A DNA stretch of 28,478 nt from an uncultured Pseudomonadota bacterium (lineage in GTDB: Bacteria; Pseudomonadota; Alphaproteobacteria; Rs-D84), in the NCBI GenBank assembly GCA_947306185.1, contig CAMZFU010000007.1:1-28478 (forward strand), written 5' to 3'. Below the pieces are notes generated by a model. That model made no database searches. It was not told where the DNA came from and worked only from the letters and a program-made list of their open reading frames with translations. The position numbers and the translations under genes are program-made. Each line of letters opens with the position of its first letter. Positions within the stretch are counted from its first letter, which is position 1. Positions 8,311 through 16,161 of this stretch are shown here, piece after piece.

Positions 8311-8640
8311 ATGAAAAACAAAGCGGTCAAAGTTGGAATTATCGCAAGTTTGTTGCCGCACCTGTTTTGCTGTGTATTACCGGTAGTGTTGGGTATTATT
8401 GGCATGGTTGCACCCGATTTTGCAGACCATGAAATTGTTCCCGAAAGTGCAGAGATTTGGGTATTTGTATTTTCTGGATTAATGCTAATTTTGTCATGGA
8501 TTATGTATTTCAATCATGATTCATGTAAATGCGACCATTGTAATGAAACACACCACCATCGCACACAAAAGATATTTTTGCTGTGCATTACGATATTTAC
8601 AATTGGTGGAATCGTCATGCATTTAATTTCACATCATTAG
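8311..8640 (+). CDS. Small Cys/His-rich membrane protein, MerT/MerC-like in appearance
   Basis: A 109-aa protein with three predicted transmembrane segments (about 7-33, 49-67 and 88-106). The first contains LFCCVLP, like the vicinal Cys pair followed by Pro in the first helix of mercuric transporters such as MerT. The loop before the third segment has CKCDHC (72-77) and an HHH run, and the C-terminus ends in HLISHH. The spread of Cys and His suggests metal binding or transport, but no mer regulator or reductase is nearby, so the function is open. CAGGAG stands 7 bases before the ATG. The gene follows tRNA-Arg by 24 bases and is closed by a terminator at 8665. The TAG stop codon is the beginning of a TTAGTG repeat. 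Confidence 0.75.
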   Translation: MKNKAVKVGIIASLLPHLFCCVLPVVLGIIGMVAPDFADHEIVPESAEIWVFVFSGLMLILSWIMYFNHDSCKCDHCNETHHHRTQKIFLLCITIFTIGGIVMHLISHH

Positions 8641-8653
8641 TGTTAGTGATTAG
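8637..8653 (+). repeat. TTAGTG-type repeat, copy 1
   Basis: The 17 bases TTAGTGTTAGTGATTAG, which include the TAG stop codon of the preceding gene, occur again exactly at 24009-24025 between rpoC and rpoB. The units are six- to seven-base variants of (A)TTAGTG. Confidence 0.7.
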
Positions 8654-8664
8654 CGGACAGTAGT

Positions 8665-8691
8665 AAAAAACGGAGCCTTGCCCCGTTTTTT
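8665..8691. terminator. Bidirectional intrinsic terminator between convergent transcripts
   Basis: AAAAAACGG and CCGTTTTTT form a 9-bp stem around a 9-base loop. Because the stem is A-rich on one side and T-rich on the other, it gives a T tract in both directions. It can therefore end both the tRNA-Arg/membrane-protein transcript and the long minus-strand operon arriving from 16007. Confidence 0.75.
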
Positions 8692-9195
8692 ATTAACTTT
8701 CAGAATTGGTGTTCCACCTTTGTCGCCACCATCACCGCTTTTTCCGTCATCACCTTTACCCTTAAATTGGTATGAACGGGAATTAATTTAAGAATCCAAC
8801 CATGCCCCACCCCACATGTTGCTGGTGTCGTTACGGTTACACATTGCTGTACTATCACCCTGTAACTGACTGATTAAGTACATTCGAACCCGTATGTGCA
8901 ATATCATTTAAATCAGTCAGTCTAACACGATCATGTTCTAATGGAGTTACACCCACCCCTGTCAGACCAGAACATCGACATGTATTGGTTACTGACACAG
9001 GTCTGATGCATGGTCGCGATACTGGTTAAATAACGCGTTACAGTTTGTTTCATTGTTACATGCACGTTGAGAGCATAACTGTGTTGATGTATTACATGTG
9101 TAACCAGAATCACAGGTTGGCTGATAATAACAATTACCGGCGTTAGAAATCGCACCATGACTTATTGTTGGCAAACCTGTTGTTGGGCATGTATA
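8692..9195 (-). pseudogene. Decayed 3' continuation of the 1226-aa protein gene
   Basis: This 500-bp stretch lacks an intact gene but keeps coding-like sequence on the minus strand in three pieces. Directly after the TAA of the 1226-aa frame (9196-9198) the same frame continues for about 68 codons of Cys-rich sequence (YTCPTTGLPTISHG ... CDSGYTCNTSTQLC ... HASDLCQ) to a second stop at 8989. A second frame then encodes TCRCSGLTGVGVTPLEHD and NVLNQSVTG. A third gives STAMCNRNDTSNMWGGAW and, after another stop, a collagen-like run GDDGKSGDGGDKGGTP. Cys spacing and style match the intact protein. This suggests the gene was once longer and was shortened by a nonsense change followed by frameshifts. 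The order of events is inference, and assembly error is possible. Confidence 0.6.
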
Positions 9196-12100
9196 TTATG
9201 GCTGGCTGGTTTCGCCACAATCATTGATGCCGCTTGAAGTATTCACACATTCATACTTTGCAAATTCGGTCGTCAAGAAGTAAAGACTCTGATACGAGCC
9301 ATACCCAGCGGTACATTGATGGTTGACGCCTTCGTTACAGGTGACATAGTCGGAATTCCCACTAACCGCAACGCCATCCTTCTTTAATATACGCGGACAG
9401 CTAACACGACCATTGCAAAGGATATGGTATGAGCACTGGAGACCTGACTGTGTCGGTACACCCGGTGATACACTCCAATCTGCACCGTTATAATGTGGGC
9501 AAACGAAACAAGATTTACCATTCAATTGGCTTTGGACCCAACTTGATGTACATTGACTGCCCTGACATATAACGGTTGTACTGCCGGCCGCCCCACCTGT
9601 TGTCCATTCTGGGACCCCAGATGAACAACCGATTGTATAACTGCAACTTGTGCCAGATTTGTTCGGACCACTGATTGTCACATTGCTGTTTGCTGTGGGT
9701 GCATATCCACTGGACGGGCACGAGAAACTTATTGCGTCACATTCCGTTGCCGGTTTTCCGGACAGAACGCATGCCTCATGTTCTGTAATACAACTTCTTA
9801 CACCGTTGTTGTTTGTCCACACCTGATACCCCGCGTCACATACTATTCTGCGGCATGCCGAATATGCATTTGGCCCACTTGGGTCCGCACCCCACAGGCC
9901 TCCGTATCCAACACTGTACCCACTGCTGCCAACACCATAATTGTCAGGATTGATTGGATTGTAATTAATTTGTCCTGAACTTGTCATATCCTCGCAATGC
10001 CCATGTTCAAGTGCATCATCTTTGCATGTTTCACATGCATACCCTTCGATTGTGACCTTTCCGCCTTGGCCAAATACATTGGTGTTGCACCCCACCTGAT
10101 AAGAAGGTCTATACCATTCATTATTTATATTCAAATACCGTAATGCGTATTTGCCACCACACGCAGTATTGAAATTCGATGTACTTACCAACGAAATATT
10201 GTTTCCTGTCATGCAAGCACTTGGCGTTATCGAGCCACATTCAATAGTTTCGCCATATTGATTATGAAAATTATAGGTAAACGTTATATCACCAGTATCA
10301 TCTTCACATTGTGGATTATATGTGCCATCACTATTGTTCGCCAAATGTTTTCCCCCCACACATTCGGTGTCATATCTTACGTCACCTTTGCCCAAACCGT
10401 AACTATTGGTGTTATTGGTTTGACCCAAACGCATAAGACACCCGGCCGGATTAAGTTCAGGGTCTGTTGCACAATTGCGCGCCCATGCGCCATACAGGTC
10501 TATATTATATTCCGATGTTTCAAGTGGCGTGGTTGTAACATATACCATGTCAAAAACATCATATATATTCATCGTGGTAACACCATTGGAGGTATTGCCT
10601 GGATAGAATCTGGCAAATGCCTCACCTGCGGTTGTACTGTGGTCTGTTATTAACTCAATCGCAGGCTGGCCTGGTGCCTGAACCTGCTGGTCAGGTCGCA
10701 GGAAATAACCGCGGAATGTATAGTCAGTGGTCCGAGGCAGATTAATATTGGAAACAAATTCCCCATTTGCATTCCCCTTGCGACAAAATGCCCTGTTGCA
10801 CCACAATGTTTGATATTGGGTTCCTTCGTTACCATTGGTGACGGTCAGGTTTGAACCATTTGGTTTATCATGTAAATGAACCGTACCCTTGAAATAACAG
10901 TAAACCGGGGTACCATTATTGTTATAACAACTGACCTGAGATGGCGGAATCATTTCACCGGTTGCGCCGTTAACATAATGCCCGTTCTCCTGGACGCAGG
11001 TGCCATTACCATTCATATAATACCGGCCTTCTGAACCTTCGGTTTCGGGACATTTATATGACGCCACAAAGGTTTGAGATTTACCATCTGATTTATCAAT
11101 CTCTGTTACCTTGTTAGATGCGGATTCGGACGCGTTCGCCGGATACCAATAATCCAACACTGCACCGTCGCCACGTGTAACACCCGTTGGCAATTTAGCT
11201 CCGTCTTCTAAATTAAACGTCGTTCCACCCGAATAATCGCCACCCTTTAAATCTAATGTAACAACAACTTCTTCTTTCGCGTCACCGTCTCTGCCCCCAC
11301 CGTTGCCGAAATCAGAGCACAAAACAGCACATTTTGCTCCATTTGATGTGTTATTGCAATCACACAACAACCCAGTAATATTTGCCGGTGAGGTTCCAAG
11401 GACATCTGCGGTGCAATTAACCGTGGATCCGGCATCATGCATCGTTGCGTCCTGTGTTGTCCATTTATAGAATCTGTAATTTGTACCAGTACCACAAGAC
11501 AAATTAGTCGGCGTCGCCGCAAGCGTAACTGTCGAACTATTTATCTGACATGTACCGCCCTCTGGGACATTCTTACAAGATATTGCTTCACCGGTTGTTG
11601 CATCACGATATTTAGAATAGCTATAGCTTATGGTTGATGATGCCCCTTTGCATGATGGATTATATGTATCAGTATCTTTGGGCATAGTGCCATCTGGACA
11701 CCTGTTGTTGCCCGTATCATAAAATACGTCACCACGATTATTATTGTTATGAAGCCCGTTATGTTTCACTGTCAAATTACACATATCGTTGGCGCAATTT
11801 TTGGTCCAACCAGCATACATATGAACTGTTGTAATTGGTGTACAAGACCATATTGACCAACGGGTATATGAATTTCCCCACGCACCATCATCTTCGACAT
11901 TTATATATTCTAAATTAGTTTGTCCTTCAAGAAATCCCAAACGCGCGGTGCTATATGTATTTGTTGCCTCGGAAACCAAATTGTCAGCACGTGCCCGCAC
12001 CGTCCACAAGTAATTTATCCATTCCTGCTTTTCCGCACCTGTTGCCGAAGATTTCGGCTCTTTGGCATTTTCGGCCATAGAATAATTCATAAGATACAAA

Positions 12101-12876
12101 CCACGCAATGTCCATCCATTATGTGACGATGGTAATGGAATCTGCCTAACCAATGTACCATTTTGTGTCCAACGACCGGGCGCCGTTCCCCCATCCCAAT
12201 GATAATGATAATTGGACGTAGGCGCATTTTTTGGAATTCCGGTCCAATCAATTGGCCGTGGTGAAATATTTATTGACGACCCTAATCCGGTTGAATAACT
12301 GTATGGTGTTGTGACAATATCTTCATAATCACGCGGTGCCCAATGAATAACAACGTCAAAATCACGATAATATTGGCAACCTTTGCCACCACCGGTGCTG
12401 CTACCACGACCGATATTGCCACCCGATACTTGCCACCCATCATCTTCGGAACCACTTTCAAAATCTATGTATGTGGCGGCGCCATCTTCGGGCTCGTAAC
12501 AGGCCCCCGAAGAACTTAACTGTTTCCCATCCGTACAACTGTATGATGCACCAACGCTTGTAATACCCGTTCCGCCCAACTTATTAATAGCCGCCACTAA
12601 TTCTCCGCTAGAGGCAACAAAATTTCCATTTTCGTCAATAAGTTTTGTTTCACCCACGGAATACCCATTAAAAGAACTATCACGCCCACGGGCCTTGCTG
12701 ATTGCATCGGTAACATTTATTGATGTCATTCTATCATTTTTGTCACCACAACCAACACTGGGGACATGGCTATAAAAACCGTTGCATATTCCAGCCTTGT
12801 CGAACCAAACCGTGGCCGCATCCGAAACCGTAATTATCGAAACATAACAAAGCAAAGAAATTAAACTTGTTTTCAC
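9196..12876 (-). CDS. Giant exported Cys-rich protein with InlB-type repeat and duplicated module (possibly C-terminally truncated)
   Basis: A 1226-aa protein. Residues 1-20 are a signal peptide (cut after SDA). Two related modules of about 280-300 residues lie at about 240-520 and 665-960. They share WTLRGLYL/YTFRGYFL, MYAGWTKNCA/LYGAWARNCA, RGDVFYDT/KGDVRYDT, DTYNPSC/GTYNPQC and ISYSYS/ITFTYNF. Between them, at about 536-608, is one Listeria-Bacteroides (InlB B-type) repeat beginning VVVTLDLKGGDYSGG. The remainder (960-1226) is Gly/Ser/Cys-rich. The many Cys imply periplasmic oxidation and disulfides, so a surface or secreted adhesin-like role is plausible but unproven. The start is GTG with AGGGGG overlapping the upstream stop codon, so translation is coupled to the 1039-aa gene 11 bases before. 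Cys-rich coding-like sequence continues past the stop. Confidence 0.75.
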   Translation of the reverse strand: MKTSLISLLCYVSIITVSDAATVWFDKAGICNGFYSHVPSVGCGDKNDRMTSINVTDAISKARGRDSSFNGYSVGETKLIDENGNFVASSGELVAAINKLGGTGITSVGASYSCTDGKQLSSSGACYEPEDGAATYIDFESGSEDDGWQVSGGNIGRGSSTGGGKGCQYYRDFDVVIHWAPRDYEDIVTTPYSYSTGLGSSINISPRPIDWTGIPKNAPTSNYHYHWDGGTAPGRWTQNGTLVRQIPLPSSHNGWTLRGLYLMNYSMAENAKEPKSSATGAEKQEWINYLWTVRARADNLVSEATNTYSTARLGFLEGQTNLEYINVEDDGAWGNSYTRWSIWSCTPITTVHMYAGWTKNCANDMCNLTVKHNGLHNNNNRGDVFYDTGNNRCPDGTMPKDTDTYNPSCKGASSTISYSYSKYRDATTGEAISCKNVPEGGTCQINSSTVTLAATPTNLSCGTGTNYRFYKWTTQDATMHDAGSTVNCTADVLGTSPANITGLLCDCNNTSNGAKCAVLCSDFGNGGGRDGDAKEEVVVTLDLKGGDYSGGTTFNLEDGAKLPTGVTRGDGAVLDYWYPANASESASNKVTEIDKSDGKSQTFVASYKCPETEGSEGRYYMNGNGTCVQENGHYVNGATGEMIPPSQVSCYNNNGTPVYCYFKGTVHLHDKPNGSNLTVTNGNEGTQYQTLWCNRAFCRKGNANGEFVSNINLPRTTDYTFRGYFLRPDQQVQAPGQPAIELITDHSTTAGEAFARFYPGNTSNGVTTMNIYDVFDMVYVTTTPLETSEYNIDLYGAWARNCATDPELNPAGCLMRLGQTNNTNSYGLGKGDVRYDTECVGGKHLANNSDGTYNPQCEDDTGDITFTYNFHNQYGETIECGSITPSACMTGNNISLVSTSNFNTACGGKYALRYLNINNEWYRPSYQVGCNTNVFGQGGKVTIEGYACETCKDDALEHGHCEDMTSSGQINYNPINPDNYGVGSSGYSVGYGGLWGADPSGPNAYSACRRIVCDAGYQVWTNNNGVRSCITEHEACVLSGKPATECDAISFSCPSSGYAPTANSNVTISGPNKSGTSCSYTIGCSSGVPEWTTGGAAGSTTVICQGSQCTSSWVQSQLNGKSCFVCPHYNGADWSVSPGVPTQSGLQCSYHILCNGRVSCPRILKKDGVAVSGNSDYVTCNEGVNHQCTAGYGSYQSLYFLTTEFAKYECVNTSSGINDCGETSQP

Positions 12877-12887
12877 TGGTATCCCCC

Positions 12888-15800
12888 TTACTCTATCTGA
12901 AAACTATCCCAAATCTGGCCACCTACGTTTATATCAACCCATTGTGCACTACATGTTACATTCCCGGTCAAGTTATAATTGGCGCCACCATCAAGAATCT
13001 TATTGCTCGTACCACACATCCAACCATTGAAATTTTTGCCTTCTGGTGCGGTACATAACGTAGAGCCCGTGGCCAACTCCACTGTACCAGAACCAGGTCG
13101 TGTCATACTGACCCCGGACTTTGGTGTTCCACCATTACAATCATATGTAATGGTATAATTCACATTATGGGCCGTCCCAGTACACGTTGCGGTACATGTG
13201 GTGTTGCCGGTAACCGTAATCGAATTGCCATTCGGGCTGCCCCCGGATGTACAAGACCAATGGCTAACTTCCTGATTTGTTCCTGCACATGTAGTGGCCA
13301 ACGTTACGGTTTGACCACTGGTAAGTCCGGTTCTTGTCGCGGGTTTACTGCCGGTACAGGCAGTACCACATGCCGGTGTCAAAGTATATGTTGTGGAATT
13401 ACCGCAATTAAAATGCGCCGTGCACTGTGTATTATTGCTGCTTGGTGCATATGATGTATTGTATGCATAAAAACTTCCGCCACAATCCCAACCGGTAAAT
13501 GTACAATTAGCAGGTGTGGTGCATCCAGTTTTGGGTAACGTTATACTGCCATTGGTAGTTGTTCGCGAATTCACGAACCCTGAAGTTTGTGAAGCGGTGC
13601 CACAACTAAAGCTTACGGTATATTCTGTGCCATTGCCGCCACCATTACCGCCACCGTTGCCACCGATACCCGCTCCACCACCAATAGATGCACATTGTGA
13701 TGTTGTTGTATTAAATTGTAACCCCATAACCCAGCAATTCATTTCATCCGGGGTTGGTGTTGCAATTGAATAACCATTTACCGACATACATGTCACAACC
13801 GTCGCGCGACACGCATTGATTGCGATGTTCGCCTGGACCTGGGCATTTTCACTGCCATCAAGGCCCCATTCAGATGGTTCTTCGGTTGGGTAACCGTTCT
13901 GTGCCAAACAAGACTGAACATCAGTTATACAACTTTCCGCATATTCGGACAATACCTCATCCTGTTTTGCCTTGATTTGAATCAAGACACGTCCAAGATA
14001 TTGTTTTATAACATCATTCTTTGGATTATATGTTGTATTCGTACCAGTGCCGGTATATGTATAATCTTGGCATTTGTTCAATACACCTATGCACATACCA
14101 TAATTCTTTCTGTCGCTGTTATTACCACTAACATAACCAATTTTATTTTGTAAATATTCTGCCATATTTACACTGGAATTCTTGGCCGCAGTATCTGTAA
14201 CCGTTGCATTGATATAGTTTGTCAATGTATCGTCGGTTCCCGCACCCCACGCGTTATACTGGTTGCTTGGTGATGTATATGTACTGGTGTATCCTTGGCA
14301 AGACCCTGTTGAAAAATCCCAGGTACGATACAGGTTAATATCACAAACGTCACTGGTCATAACACTGCCCACATTGGCCGCCAATGCCGGATCAATTGCA
14401 TGGCCCGGTTGCGAACCAACAACGATTTCACCATTTACAATGTAACGCCCCGTTGGATCTAAACAGTTTTCATAATCAGAACCGCATACGAATTCATCTT
14501 GCATACACGCATCCAACGCATTGATACAACCGCGCATATCATATTCATTCTTGGACTGCGCAACCATCAAACGGGCCTTTTGCAGAACGCTTTTCGCATT
14601 ACGAACAGTCGCCACCATTTCATTATTGGATTCATTAAGTGACTTTTCATATGCAATACATTCTTTATCAATTTCTAAATCATACGCATTGGTTATAACT
14701 GATGCGTCAACACCTTGGGCGGTGCATGCACGCAGAACATTCGCCTTACAACGATTTGTCGCGGTTTTGAATAATTCTTCGCCACGTTGATTGCTAACGG
14801 TACTACCACTGCCCATAAACCCACCAAGGAAGGAAGATAAATCAAAACCGGTGCTGTCTATGGTAAAATCAAGCAAACCACTAACATCAAAATTCAAACC
14901 ACTAGAAGAACTTGTCGCATTACCAGACCGTGCCTCTATTATCATATCTTTGACTTTATCCAAACTGGTCTTTAACTGTGTATTATCGGGCTTATTTTGC
15001 ATGGCTTGTTCGGCTTCTGTTTGTGTAAACAACGTTTCAACCTCACGCGCAGAAAGCCCAATGTATTGAATTTTTTGTGCAACTTCTTGTAATTCTTCGG
15101 TTGCCTGCTTCAATGCCGCTTCGGATTTAGCGTAATTTTTAAGATTGGCACTGCAACTGCAACGACCCTGATTTTCATCCAAAACGTTACAGTAATTATC
15201 CATACACGCCATATATTGCGCCTTGCAGTAATCTGTCAATTCCGCCAATTCATCCATTTGACTGGTATCCGTGGCAACGACCGCCTCTTCTGAGGATGAA
15301 AGCCCGGTTGTCATGGCCGAACGTATAACCGGCGAACGTCTTAGTGATGAACTCGAACGAACACCAACACGCCCGGTACCACTATCAAAACCGTTATATA
15401 AAGTTGTACCACTTCCAGTAATATTTTTTATACGCGCACTGGTGGTTGACGCACGTGAAACACGTGCACCATTTGTTGCCGTTGCGGTACGCGCCGCAGA
15501 TGTCGTTGTTTTCTTAACCCCGGACGCGACATTGCCCGTACGCGTGGTTGTTCCAACACGCGTTCCCCCTGTTGCGCGCGTTGCCGCCGCACGTGTTGCA
15601 CCAGTTGTCGCCGTACGTGAAGATACCGCACGTGATGCATTTGCACGTAGCGATGCTGCTGTCGTTGTTCTTGCCGCCACCGCACGTGATGAATTCCCTG
15701 TTGATTTGCCACGTCCAGATGCCGCAGATGACTGTGCCGCCGGGGTCGCACGTGACGCGGTCGAACGGTTCGCAATGTTACGCGAAACAGTTTGCTGGCG

Positions 15801-16007
15801 CGAAATCTTAACCGGCGACTTAACCGATTTTACATTATTTTCCGCATCTTCCTCACCCAACAAACCGTCGTCTGCATCCACATAATCTTGGTCTGCGTAA
15901 TCAGCATCAATATATTCAATGTCGTAATCGTCATAGAATACCGGTGCAACCTCGCCAAATGCAGGCAGTATCAATAGCCCCCCAAGGAACATAGCAAATC
16001 TTTTCAT
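12888..16007 (-). CDS. Giant exported protein with acidic and basic low-complexity N-terminus, CX6C helical region and C-terminal InlB-type repeats
   Basis: A 1039-aa protein of unknown function. Residues 1-18 are a signal peptide. Residues 24-57 are strongly acidic (DYDIEYIDADYADQDY). Residues 60-230 are an Arg/Ser/Thr/Ala-rich, basic, probably disordered stretch. Residues 250-770 look largely helical with repeated C-X6-C pairs: C261/C268, C494/C501/C508/C515, C639/C646, C693/C700 and C733/C740. A Ser/Gly-rich segment lies at 362-405. A Gly/Asn linker (775-793) leads to about three Cys-containing InlB-like repeats (795-1039; for example NCTFTGWDC and GKNFNGWMC). GGAAGGAA precedes the ATG. 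It is the first gene of a two-gene operon. It is probably a surface-exposed or secreted structural protein; which partner or host structure it meets is unknown. Confidence 0.75.
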   Translation of the reverse strand: MKRFAMFLGGLLILPAFGEVAPVFYDDYDIEYIDADYADQDYVDADDGLLGEEDAENNVKSVKSPVKISRQQTVSRNIANRSTASRATPAAQSSAASGRGKSTGNSSRAVAARTTTAASLRANASRAVSSRTATTGATRAAATRATGGTRVGTTTRTGNVASGVKKTTTSAARTATATNGARVSRASTTSARIKNITGSGTTLYNGFDSGTGRVGVRSSSSLRRSPVIRSAMTTGLSSSEEAVVATDTSQMDELAELTDYCKAQYMACMDNYCNVLDENQGRCSCSANLKNYAKSEAALKQATEELQEVAQKIQYIGLSAREVETLFTQTEAEQAMQNKPDNTQLKTSLDKVKDMIIEARSGNATSSSSGLNFDVSGLLDFTIDSTGFDLSSFLGGFMGSGSTVSNQRGEELFKTATNRCKANVLRACTAQGVDASVITNAYDLEIDKECIAYEKSLNESNNEMVATVRNAKSVLQKARLMVAQSKNEYDMRGCINALDACMQDEFVCGSDYENCLDPTGRYIVNGEIVVGSQPGHAIDPALAANVGSVMTSDVCDINLYRTWDFSTGSCQGYTSTYTSPSNQYNAWGAGTDDTLTNYINATVTDTAAKNSSVNMAEYLQNKIGYVSGNNSDRKNYGMCIGVLNKCQDYTYTGTGTNTTYNPKNDVIKQYLGRVLIQIKAKQDEVLSEYAESCITDVQSCLAQNGYPTEEPSEWGLDGSENAQVQANIAINACRATVVTCMSVNGYSIATPTPDEMNCWVMGLQFNTTTSQCASIGGGAGIGGNGGGNGGGNGTEYTVSFSCGTASQTSGFVNSRTTTNGSITLPKTGCTTPANCTFTGWDCGGSFYAYNTSYAPSSNNTQCTAHFNCGNSTTYTLTPACGTACTGSKPATRTGLTSGQTVTLATTCAGTNQEVSHWSCTSGGSPNGNSITVTGNTTCTATCTGTAHNVNYTITYDCNGGTPKSGVSMTRPGSGTVELATGSTLCTAPEGKNFNGWMCGTSNKILDGGANYNLTGNVTCSAQWVDINVGGQIWDSFQIE

Positions 16008-16034
16008 TGTAAAATCTTTCCTTCCATTGTATTT

Positions 16035-16064
16035 ATTCTATCATTTTCGCGCGCATTAACGCAA
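16035..16064 (-). promoter_or_regulatory. Promoter of the giant exported-protein operon
   Basis: On the minus strand, TTGCGT (16059-16064), an 18-base spacer and TAGAAT (16035-16040) precede the 1039-aa gene and leave a leader of about 20 bases with a GGAAGGAA ribosome binding site. The -35 box departs from the TTGCAA of the housekeeping promoters and the spacer is two bases longer. Confidence 0.45.
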
Positions 16065-16123
16065 GTGAAAAAGTGTATCCAAAACAACTTTTACTATCAA
16101 TTTTTTGTGGTCGGTCTTTTAAC

Positions 16124-16152
16124 TTGCAAAACAAATCGCTATTATCTAAAAT
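16124..16152 (+). promoter_or_regulatory. Promoter of the PLD-family gene
   Basis: TTGCAA (16124-16129), a 17-base spacer and TAAAAT (16147-16152) predict a start near 16159, only about three bases before the first ATG of the PLD gene. The mRNA would be almost leaderless for that ATG, or would have a 15-base leader for the next ATG at 16174. Confidence 0.55.
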
Positions 16153-16161
16153 TGTGATAGG

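Noticed and set aside
8931..9174. Two overlapping short frames on the minus strand after the 1226-aa gene as independent small genes
   Set aside because: One is the in-frame continuation of the larger gene and the other a different frame of the same stretch; neither has its own ribosome binding site, so they are better read as a decayed tail.
15271..15885. A 204-codon open frame on the plus strand
   Set aside because: It lies wholly antisense to the Arg/Ser/Thr/Ala-rich part of the 1039-aa gene, has a composition explained by the opposite strand (Val/Ala/Arg), and lacks a ribosome binding site.
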